A stretch of 64,000 nt of DNA, from the NCBI GenBank assembly GCA_964036045.1, contig OZ038382.1, positions 75,564,687 through 75,628,686 on the forward strand, read 5' to 3'. The stretch is from Eutreptiella sp. 'Long Island Sound 2002'. Taxonomy: Eukaryota; Euglenozoa; Euglenophyceae; Eutreptiales; Eutreptiaceae. The notes beneath the pieces were generated by a model. The model was not told where the DNA came from. It saw only the letters and a program-made list of their open reading frames with translations, and ran no database searches. The position numbers were made by a program, and so were the translations under genes. Shown here one piece after another: positions 55,677 to 64,000 of the stretch (position 1 is the stretch's first letter; each line of letters opens with the position of its first letter).

Positions 55677-55942
55677 CAAAACAATACATAAATGAACTAT
55701 TCCACGGCAAATTCTCCGTAAATGTTTTTTTTGAAAAATCTCCCTACAAATCTCAGTGGCAGCATGCTCACCAGAGCTCCAGCATGTGCACTGCCAGCAC
55801 AGCACTGCCAGCACGAAAAGCGACATTTGTTTTACAAAAAGCGACATTTTTCTGTCTGCCACAACAGCACTTCACATTGCAAAAAAAACAAATCAGTACA
55901 CGTTTGAATTTTTTCTTGCAACGTTTCAATGTAAAATCCTTC

Positions 55943-56157
55943 ATGATTCTGCATTTTTCGCTGACAGAAATGCAGCAACACGTCCTGCTGGTGGACAAAG
56001 TGGACAATATTGGGGTTACATTCGAGGTTCCTGGCAGTTTCTGGTCTGGGCTCAGTGGTGTTGATCGCAAAAAAAATGGGAAGCAGAGATTGTTTCCTCG
56101 GACCCAAACTACCAATGGCCTAAAGGCAAGCATCCACCAGGCGCTTTTCAGATGCAG
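55943..56157 (+). other. Possible upstream exon(s) of hAT transposase
   Basis: An open frame (ATG at 55943) encodes a short N-terminal stretch ending HQALFRC. A donor-like CAG/GTGAAG at 56157/56158 and an acceptor AG at 56392-56393 would give a phase-2 intron of 236 bases joining to VYDHF of the BED finger. Alternatively the frame 56152-56385 (ATG at 56152) is the N-terminus, joined through an in-frame TGA (56386-56388). I cannot choose between them. Confidence 0.35.
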
Positions 56158-56388
56158 GTGAAGGAGAACACTGGGGAACTGCGGACATGTGCAATCAGTG
56201 AGACACAGTTCAAAGGGTATGCTGGAGACAATTGTAAGCTTATTACTGCTGCTGAACAAGCCCGTGGTGATGGTCACCTTTCTCAGAGTTCACAGGGATC
56301 GCAGGGCACGGCATCTTCTTCAAGTACACCAGCAACTCTTGGGACACCAGCGCAGTGTTTGCCCTGCCTCAGACCTGCAAAGCAGTGA

Positions 56389-59300
56389 TCAAGAGTGTAT
56401 GATCACTTTCTGAAGTTGAACCCAGGCCTCTTCAGCTGTCGCGTATGTGGGCAGAAAGTCACCAACCATGCTACATCAACTAGTGCACTGTTTTCACACA
56501 TGAAGCGCAAACATTACAGCCTTTGGGTGCAGCTCGCAGTGTACTCACCTCACCACAAAGTGGTACAGGATGCACAGGGTTCCTTGCAGTATAACATGCC
56601 CTTTGCCAGAAGCCTGGTTCATCACTATCGTCTTACCAAGTGGCTAGTGTCTGCTCTTGCACCAATTGCACCTACAGTTGAGAGCGCCACACTGCGTGCC
56701 TCTTTGGGTGGTCTCTGTGCTGGCTATACACCAGCCTGTCCACGGACGGTCAGAAAGATTCTATCAATCGCCAAAGCAATGATGGAGAAGAAGTTACAGC
56801 AAATGCTGTTTGAAGCAAAGGAGAAATGGGGACAACCTGCTATCACGTTACAAACTGATTTGTGGACCTCCACAGTTCAGCATAATGCCTATGGAGCCGT
56901 AAACGCGTCCTTCTTCACTGGAGATCTGCACTTTGTGCATGTACTTTTGGATGTGAACGTGTTTCCTGAAGACAGCCACACAGGAGTAGCAATAGCCAGC
57001 TGGCTTGGGGCTGTGCTACGCAGAAAGGACTTGAGCACTGACGACATTAGTGTGATTACGCCCGACAATGCCGCAAATATGAAAAAGGCAGTTGGGTTGA
57101 TGGACCTCAACTTTAGAGGTTGTTACGCCCATACCCTACAACGGTGCGTACAGTATGGCATTGGAAATGCAGGAAATCGAGCAGACGACGATCCTATCAA
57201 CACTGTGGTGGCAGTGATTGCAAAACGTAAGAAACTCGTTGCATATGTTAACAACTCCACCAAAGTGCACCGCAAACTGAGGCAGGCAGCACACAAGCAT
57301 GGCACCTCCAATTTCTCACTGAAGCAGGTCTGTTACTCGAGTGTTCAATCGTTCAATCGCCTTTTTTGCATTGCTTGAGGTCGCGGGGTTCGGTCCTGTT
57401 TTCTCCTTCTCCCATTGATCGATCCGTCTTTCGCTCGTCCATTCGCTCACTGCGACATGCAGCGCGTTGACTGGGAAGAAAGCGCTTGCGCTCTTGTTGG
57501 ATTTCAAGTTTGGCAGGGTTGTGCATTCACACCTGCATCGCATGGTTCAGACGCACTGGTTTTCGCTCTCTCTTGCATTACTTGTTCGTGTACTCGCTCC
57601 TGTTTTCTCCTTCTCCCGTCGAACGATTGTCGGTCCTTCGCTCCTCCATTCGCTCACTGCGACATGCAGCGCGTTGACTAAGAAGAAAGCGCTTGCGCAC
57701 TTGTTGAAATTCGAGTTTGGCAGGGTTGTGTATACACACCTTCATCGCATGGTTCAGACCCACTGGTTTTCGCTCTCTCTTGCATTGATTGTTCGTGTAC
57801 TCCCTCCTGTTTTCTCCTTCTCCCATTGATCGATCGATCTTTCGCTCCTCCATTCGCTCACTGCGACATGCAGCGCGTTGACTAGGAAGAAAGCGCTTGC
57901 GCTCTTGTTGGATTTCGAGTTTGGCAGGGTTGTGCATTCACACCTTCATCGCATGGCTCAGACGCACTGGTTTTCGCTCTCTCTTGCATTGATTGTTCGT
58001 GTACTCACTCTTGTTTTCTCCTTCTCCCGTCGAACGATCGGTCATTTGCTCCTTCATTCGCTCACTGCGACATGCCGGGCACAAAGCGCTTGCGCTCTTG
58101 TCTGAAGTTCGATCTCCTACACACATTCATTGGGGCAGGACGTGCCAACGCGATGGAATGCGACATTTATGATGGCGAAGAGCGTGTTAGCGCATATTCA
58201 AACACTACGTGAGGTTTTCAGTGACGACTCCATGGAGGAAGAATATCAACAGCTACTCCCTACTGCATCCGAAATTCGTGTTCTGAGGTTTCTGATTGGT
58301 GTTTTGCAGCCGTTCGCTGAAGCCACAGATATTTTGGAGGGCGAATCGTATCTGACAAGCAACGTTGCGCATGTCTTGATTACTCAGCTGAGACGCGACG
58401 TCTCTTCTGGATTTGTCCATGTTCACCGTGATGGTGATCAAGAACGCGTCCCACTGTCATTGGTATGATTGTTGCTGCACTTTACCGAACTGCTTGAAGT
58501 GGTGCTGAACAGAAAGCGTGCCGATCCCTTAACAGCCCTTGACCCATGCCAGTCAAGAATTCGACATTATGGGGCTCATTTGAAAGCTACTGCGCTGCAG
58601 AACACAAATTTGTAAGACGAAAACACATCTGCAGTCATAATCTTGCTCAGAAGGCCCAAATGAAGCCTCAAATGCGCTGTCGCCACTGTGTCTGCCCTGA
58701 TGCGCAGGTGCCAGAAGGGATTGCCCAATGCGTCCAGCTGCTCAAAACTCAGCTGGAAGACAGATTCGGCAATCTTCCGCCTGACAGTACCCTCCTCGCC
58801 CTACAATTGGACCCATCGATGGCCTTGCATTTGGCAGATCTAATCGGAGAAGAAAATGTGGGTTATGCCGCCGAAGTATTCCGCAAAAATATGGAAGTTG
58901 CTGAAATATTAGTCAAAGCAAGGGAGAAGGAGGAGAAAGTGGAGGCCTTGGAGTTGGAAGTGGATGAGGAGCCTCCGTTGAAGAAAATGAAAGGCGTCAT
59001 TGATCGAGCTTTCAATAACTTTGGTAACATGGTCCATGGTGTACCGGACCATCAAGTGCAAAAGGAGAAAGATGCATACTTGACATATATCCGAACTACC
59101 GATTTGAGTAGTTATCAAACTCTCGCGCATGGTATCTTTGATACCATTTCTTTTTGGCGCGACCATCAAAGGCGGTTTCCCACGCTCTATGTAATGGCCG
59201 GGCAATGGTTTGCGCCGGCGGCAACGTCCGCATCGTCGGAAAGGACATTTAGTGGATGTTCTCACCTCGTCACAAGAAGACGCGCAAGGCGAACGCCGGA

Positions 59301-59451
59301 GCATGTTGAGCTTCTCATTTTTGTAAGAAGCAACATGCAATATTTTCCCGATTTTGGTCCACTAGAGGACCATTATTATAAGTTGTATAATAAGAAAAAG
59401 AGCACGAAGGAAGAGGAATCCGCCTCCGATGAGGAGAGTGAGGAGGACTAG
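56389..59451 (+). CDS. hAT transposase with BED zinc finger (three exons readable)
   Basis: Exon A (56389-57327) has a BED finger (CRVCGQKV ... HMKRKH), LQTDLWTS with the first catalytic Asp, ITPDNAANMKKAVG with the second Asp, and CYAHTLQRCVQ. It ends at CAG/GTCTGT. A phase-0 junction to 58139 gives DVPTRWNATFMM, the conserved motif expected next. Exon B (58139-58462) ends before GTATGA. A phase-0 acceptor at 58707 leads to VPEGIAQCVQLLKTQLEDRF and LDPS. The C-terminal dimerisation domain contains APAATSASSERTFSG with RRARRTPEHVELLIF. It would excise and reinsert the element. An in-frame TGA just upstream of exon A leaves the true start unclear. Confidence 0.85.
57328..58138 (+). other. Predicted phase-0 intron of hAT transposase carrying a minisatellite
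   Basis: GT at 57328-57329 after AAGCAG, and AG at 58137-58138 before GACGTGCCAACG. Removal joins the two parts of the transposase in phase at a conserved motif. The intron is mostly a ~205-bp repeat (see 57399-58120). Confidence 0.75.
57399..58120 (+). repeat. ~205-bp minisatellite, 3.5 units, inside the intron
   Basis: TTTTCTCCTTCTCCC starts units at 57399, 57603, 57810 and 58014 (spacing 204, 207, 204; the last is partial). Each unit includes CTCACTGCGACATGC, AAAGCGCTTGCGC and GGTTTTCGCTCTCTCTTGC. Open frames across the units repeat the same peptide and are not taken as coding. Confidence 0.9.
58463..58707 (+). other. Predicted second phase-0 intron of hAT transposase
   Basis: GTATGA donor at 58463 and GCGCAG acceptor at 58702-58707. 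It removes a TGA at 58466 and brings LSL into phase with VPEGIAQCV. The frame that starts with the ATG at 58546 would then be an intron artefact in its first 54 codons. Confidence 0.65.
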
Positions 59452-60014
59452 TGGGTACATTGTCGATGTACGAAAGCATTTTTTTTTGTGCATGATATTA
59501 GGGTTAAGGTTAGCAATGGCTTAGGGTACATGGTGTGAAAGGCAACATTGTCGATTGCAAGGCAAAGCATTGGAGGAACGGTTTGTTGAATTTGAAAATG
59601 TTTGTTAAAAGACATAATTAAGAAAAAACAGTTTCAATGGCAAGCATAGGATTTCAAACGGTCACAAGGCCACAAGAGTAACAAAGACAAATGGGCGCAT
59701 GGTCAATGTGTGAAAACATTGTTTTTGTGCATGATATTAGGGTTAGGACTAGCAATGACATAGCATTGAAACCATTGTTTGTGTCACATAGTGTGGCATG
59801 GTGTATTTCAAAACATTTCTTGAAGAGCTTGTTTTGCAAAAACACATTATCGGTGGGTAACATAGGTTTGAAAAAATGCACAAGGCCCCGGCTTGATACA
59901 ACATAGTAAAGAGTAAAGCAAAGCATTGAGCAAAAGGGTTGTTATTGACGATAAGGTTTGTTGAATGCTATAGTGGCAAAAGCATTTCACCAATGAGTAG
60001 CATTGGCGTTTAGA

Positions 60015-61141
60015 ACAGATATTTTGGAGGGCGAATCGTATCTGACAAGCAACGTTGCGCATGTCTTGATTACTCAGCTGAGACGCGACGTCTCTTCTGG
60101 ATTTGTCCATGTTCACCGTGATGGTGATCAAGAACGCGTCCCACTGTCATTGGTATGATTGTTGCTGCACTTTACCGAACTGCTTGAAGTGGTGCTGAAC
60201 AGAAAGCGTGCCGATCCCTTAACAGCCCTTGACCCATGCCAGTCAAGAATTCGACATTATGGGGCTCATTTGAAAGCTACTGCGCTGCAGAACACAAATT
60301 TGTAAGACGAAAACACATCTGCAGTCATAATCTTGCTCAGAAGGCCCAAATGAAGCCTCAAATGCGCTGTCGCCACTGTGTCTGCCCTGATGCGCAGGTG
60401 CCAGAAGGGATTGCCCAATGCGTCCAGCTGCTCAAAACTCAGCTGGAAGACAGATTCGGCAATCTTCCGCCTGACAGTACCCTCCTCGCCCTACAATTGG
60501 ACCCATCGATGGCCTTGCATTTGGCAGATCTAATCGGAGAAGAAAATGTGGGTTATGCCGCCGAAGTATTCCGCAAAAATATGGAAGTTGCTGAAATATT
60601 AGTCAAAGCAAGGGAGAAGGAGGAGAAAGTGGAGGCCTTGGAGTTGGAAGTGGATGAGGAGCCTCCGTTGAAGAAAATGAAAGGCGTCATTGATCGAGCT
60701 TTCAATAACTTTGGTAACATGGTCCATGGTGTACCGGACCATCAAGTGCAAAAGGAGAAAGATGCATACTTGACATATATCCGAACTACCGATTTGAGTA
60801 GTTATCAAACTCTCGCGCATGGTATCTTTGATACCATTTCTTTTTGGCGCGACCATCAAAGGCGGTTTCCCACGCTCTATGTAATGGCCGGGCAATGGTT
60901 TGCGCCGGCGGCAACGTCCGCATCGTCGGAAAGGACATTTAGTGGATGTTCTCACCTCGTCACAAGAAGACGCGCAAGGCGAACGCCGGAGCATGTTGAG
61001 CTTCTCATTTTTGTAAGAAGCAACATGCAATATTTTCCCGATTTTGGTCCACTAGAGGACCATTATTATAAGTTGTATAATAAGAAAAAGAGCACGAAGG
61101 AAGAGGAATCCGCCTCCGATGAGGAGAGTGAGGAGGACTAG
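60015..61141 (+). pseudogene. Second, 5'-truncated copy of hAT transposase 3' half
   Basis: Identical to 58325-59451. It lacks the BED finger, both catalytic Asp motifs and the RWNATFMM region. It keeps part of exon B, the second intron and the whole exon C with the dimerisation domain. If transcribed, it could encode only a C-terminal fragment. Confidence 0.85.
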
Positions 61142-61704
61142 TGGGTACATTGTCGATGTACGAAAGCATTTTTTTTTGTGCATGATATTAGGGTTAAGGT
61201 TAGCAATGGCTTAGGGTACATGGTGTGAAAGGCAACATTGTCGATTGCAAGGCAAAGCATTGGAGGAACGGTTTGTTGAATTTGAAAATGTTTGTTAAAA
61301 GACATAATTAAGAAAAAACAGTTTCAATGGCAAGCATAGGATTTCAAACGGTCACAAGGCCACAAGAGTAACAAAGACAAATGGGCGCATGGTCAATGTG
61401 TGAAAACATTGTTTTTGTGCATGATATTAGGGTTAGGACTAGCAATGACATAGCATTGAAACCATTGTTTGTGTCACATAGTGTGGCATGGTGTATTTCA
61501 AAACATTTCTTGAAGAGCTTGTTTTGCAAAAACACATTATCGGTGGGTAACATAGGTTTGAAAAAATGCACAAGGCCCCGGCTTGATACAACATAGTAAA
61601 GAGTAAAGCAAAGCATTGAGCAAAAGGGTTGTTATTGACGATAAGGTTTGTTGAATGCTATAGTGGCAAAAGCATTTCACCAATGAGTAGCATTGGCGTT
61701 TAGA

Positions 61705-62831
61705 ACAGATATTTTGGAGGGCGAATCGTATCTGACAAGCAACGTTGCGCATGTCTTGATTACTCAGCTGAGACGCGACGTCTCTTCTGGATTTGTCCAT
61801 GTTCACCGTGATGGTGATCAAGAACGCGTCCCACTGTCATTGGTATGATTGTTGCTGCACTTTACCGAACTGCTTGAAGTGGTGCTGAACAGAAAGCGTG
61901 CCGATCCCTTAACAGCCCTTGACCCATGCCAGTCAAGAATTCGACATTATGGGGCTCATTTGAAAGCTACTGCGCTGCAGAACACAAATTTGTAAGACGA
62001 AAACACATCTGCAGTCATAATCTTGCTCAGAAGGCCCAAATGAAGCCTCAAATGCGCTGTCGCCACTGTGTCTGCCCTGATGCGCAGGTGCCAGAAGGGA
62101 TTGCCCAATGCGTCCAGCTGCTCAAAACTCAGCTGGAAGACAGATTCGGCAATCTTCCGCCTGACAGTACCCTCCTCGCCCTACAATTGGACCCATCGAT
62201 GGCCTTGCATTTGGCAGATCTAATCGGAGAAGAAAATGTGGGTTATGCCGCCGAAGTATTCCGCAAAAATATGGAAGTTGCTGAAATATTAGTCAAAGCA
62301 AGGGAGAAGGAGGAGAAAGTGGAGGCCTTGGAGTTGGAAGTGGATGAGGAGCCTCCGTTGAAGAAAATGAAAGGCGTCATTGATCGAGCTTTCAATAACT
62401 TTGGTAACATGGTCCATGGTGTACCGGACCATCAAGTGCAAAAGGAGAAAGATGCATACTTGACATATATCCGAACTACCGATTTGAGTAGTTATCAAAC
62501 TCTCGCGCATGGTATCTTTGATACCATTTCTTTTTGGCGCGACCATCAAAGGCGGTTTCCCACGCTCTATGTAATGGCCGGGCAATGGTTTGCGCCGGCG
62601 GCAACGTCCGCATCGTCGGAAAGGACATTTAGTGGATGTTCTCACCTCGTCACAAGAAGACGCGCAAGGCGAACGCCGGAGCATGTTGAGCTTCTCATTT
62701 TTGTAAGAAGCAACATGCAATATTTTCCCGATTTTGGTCCACTAGAGGACCATTATTATAAGTTGTATAATAAGAAAAAGAGCACGAAGGAAGAGGAATC
62801 CGCCTCCGATGAGGAGAGTGAGGAGGACTAG
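61705..62831 (+). pseudogene. Third, 5'-truncated copy of hAT transposase 3' half
   Basis: The same content as the second copy and identical in sequence through exon C. It is followed by 560 bases of repeated 3' flank and then by unique sequence from 63395. Confidence 0.85.
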
Positions 62832-63394
62832 TGGGTACATTGTCGATGTACGAAAGCATTTTTTTTTGTGCATGATATTAGGGTTAAGGTTAGCAATGGC
62901 TTAGGGTACATGGTGTGAAAGGCAACATTGTCGATTGCAAGGCAAAGCATTGGAGGAACGGTTTGTTGAATTTGAAAATGTTTGTTAAAAGACATAATTA
63001 AGAAAAAACAGTTTCAATGGCAAGCATAGGATTTCAAACGGTCACAAGGCCACAAGAGTAACAAAGACAAATGGGCGCATGGTCAATGTGTGAAAACATT
63101 GTTTTTGTGCATGATATTAGGGTTAGGACTAGCAATGACATAGCATTGAAACCATTGTTTGTGTCACATAGTGTGGCATGGTGTATTTCAAAACATTTCT
63201 TGAAGAGCTTGTTTTGCAAAAACACATTATCGGTGGGTAACATAGGTTTGAAAAAATGCACAAGGCCCCGGCTTGATACAACATAGTAAAGAGTAAAGCA
63301 AAGCATTGAGCAAAAGGGTTGTTTTTGACGATAAGGTTTGTTGAATGCTATAGTGGCAAAAGCATTTCACCAATGAGTAGCATTGGCGTTTAGA

Positions 63395-63749
63395 AATGCG
63401 GAAGCCTCCGACCTCATATCACATAATGAATACTAAAGAAAACCATGATACAAATGGTGTTAACAATGGCTTGTTGTACGTGATAAGGTTCTTTGAAGGA
63501 GGTATTGGCCAAAATGTTTATTCAATGGGTACCATTCATCGTAGGAAGTGCACTCATTGCCGCCTGGAGATAACATCAACAATGCCTCATTGTTTTTTTG
63601 TCACATCAACAATGTCAAGACATATCGGAAAAAATGAAACGAGAAACAAAAATCGCTCATTTCATATGAAACGGAAAAAAAATCGTTCATTAAAACGAGA
63701 AAAAAAATTCGCTCATCTCATTTGGGCAAAAAACGTCTCATACCAGACA
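63395..63749 (+). other. hAT right end (unique part and inverted repeat)
   Basis: Unique sequence after the triplication, then three ATGAAACG/CGCTCAT motifs and the terminal inverted repeat. A frame (63396-63914) crosses the element edge and is not considered a gene. Confidence 0.6.
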
Positions 63750-63757
63750 CTAGAGCC

Positions 63758-64000
63758 AGCAGCCGTGCCCTGTGTCAACAGGCTCCCGCAAGCCATGAAG
63801 GCAGCCCTGAAATCGCTGAAGGCAGCCCTGAAATCCCTGAAGGCAGCCCTGAAATCCCTGAAGGCAGCAACCACAGTGAAGGTACCCCTGAAGAGAAAGA
63901 CCTCTGTGGACTGAGTGAACCCAGTGAGCCCGGATCAGAAGAGGAGAGGCTCAGACGATCAGACTACCAAGAGGAAGAGGAAGATGAAGCGCCAGAGGAA
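63758..64000 (+). CDS. Edge of an acidic ORF with 7-residue repeats (partial)
   Basis: A frame open to the window end, with three 21-base units (63797-63859) encoding EGSPEI(A/P) repeats. An acidic, low-complexity stretch follows (SEEERLRRSDYQEEEEDEAPEE). The composition suits a disordered domain such as a gag N-terminus, but I do not recognise it. In the 5' direction the frame runs into the hAT end, so its real start is not visible. It could be the flank of a gene or an element interrupted by the hAT. Confidence 0.4.

Larger units (their letters stand above)
58325..63394 (+). repeat. Tandem triplication, 3 x 1690 bp
   Basis: Units 58325-60014, 60015-61704 and 61705-63394 are identical except for one base that I can see (A at 61634, T at 63324). 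The unit starts inside exon B of the transposase (ACAGATATTTTGGAGG) and runs through the stop codon and about 560 bases of 3' flank. The junction is GGCGTTTAGA/ACAGAT. Confidence 0.95.
55010..63749 (+). mobile_element. hAT-family DNA transposon with triplicated 3' half
   Basis: The left end TTTGGTATGAGA (55010-55021) is inverted at the right as TCTCATACCAGACA (63736-63749). CTAGAG flanks both outer sides (55004-55009 and 63750-63755), probably the core of the 8-bp duplication typical of hAT elements. Both subterminal regions carry repeated ATGAAACGAGA/TCGCTCATTTCAT motifs (55040-55105 and 63634-63722). Inside lie tandem repeats, a BED-finger/hAT transposase gene with introns, and three tandem copies of its 3' part. 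The length (8.7 kb) is unusual for hAT and is largely due to the triplication. Confidence 0.8.

Noticed and set aside
57399-58120. CRISPR-like array or coding repeats
   Set aside because: The ~205-bp units are directly adjacent without spacers, and the segment behaves as a eukaryotic intron. Repeated peptides from it are by-products of the repeat.
58546-58707. N-terminal 54 codons of the frame starting at 58546
   Set aside because: A GT-AG intron that restores the transposase phase covers this stretch. The ATG appears to be incidental.
59500-59520. Telomere-like TTAGGGTTAAGG
   Set aside because: Only one or two imperfect units occur, repeated only because the 1690-bp unit is triplicated. 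It is not an array.

Overview
This window is eukaryotic nuclear DNA made almost entirely of transposable elements. I see no host housekeeping gene, rRNA, CRISPR array or prokaryotic feature. It holds Ty3/gypsy LTR retrotransposons with chromodomains, a long non-LTR retrotransposon (LINE) with an endonuclease and RNase H, and a spliced hAT DNA transposon. The elements are inserted into one another. The primer-binding sites match the 3' end of an initiator-Met tRNA ending CCTCTGCTACCA. GT-AG introns with phase-0 junctions can be read in the hAT gene. The style of the gypsy pol proteins reminds me of elements from large algal or protist genomes (dinoflagellate or green-algal type), but I cannot fix the organism from this window.

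Layout. 1-10531: gypsy family A copy 1 (5' LTR just outside the window; gag, damaged protease region, intact RT-RNaseH-integrase-chromodomain ORF, 2.2-kb 3' leader, 3' LTR). 10532-26360: an old, heavily broken gypsy of family B, with its 5' end cut off by copy 1. It is split at 15590/24940 by a 9.35-kb LINE on the minus strand, bounded by a perfect 19-bp target-site duplication. 26361-28257: no gene seen. 28301-52827: gypsy family A copy 2, full length but decayed. It is split at 32749/45949 by an apparently intact minus-strand gypsy of family C (32750-45948; 2363-bp LTRs, ATGT duplication). 52828-53097: fragment of an older family A LTR. 53112-54128: a 1-kb tract almost free of thymine. 54130-55009: degenerate ~180-bp repeats. 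55010-63749: a hAT transposon whose 3' half is tandemly triplicated (3 x 1690 bp). 63758-64000: edge of an acidic ORF with a 21-bp repeat.

How the parts work together. Each gypsy element encodes gag (capsid and nucleic-acid-binding tail), then protease, reverse transcriptase, RNase H and integrase, with a chromodomain for targeting. All three gypsy families carry, between protease and RT, a domain that resembles the Dam-like methyltransferase domain of DIRS retroelements. Its catalytic motif is NPPF in family B, NPRF in family A and lost in family C. In families A and C gag is separated from pol by one in-frame stop (UGA-CGG or UAG-AGG), which suggests stop-codon readthrough. The family A LTR contains a sequence that folds as a tRNA-like cloverleaf with a UUU (Lys) anticodon loop and a near-consensus B box. 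These three points, together with the thymine-free tract, are the main observations worth following up.
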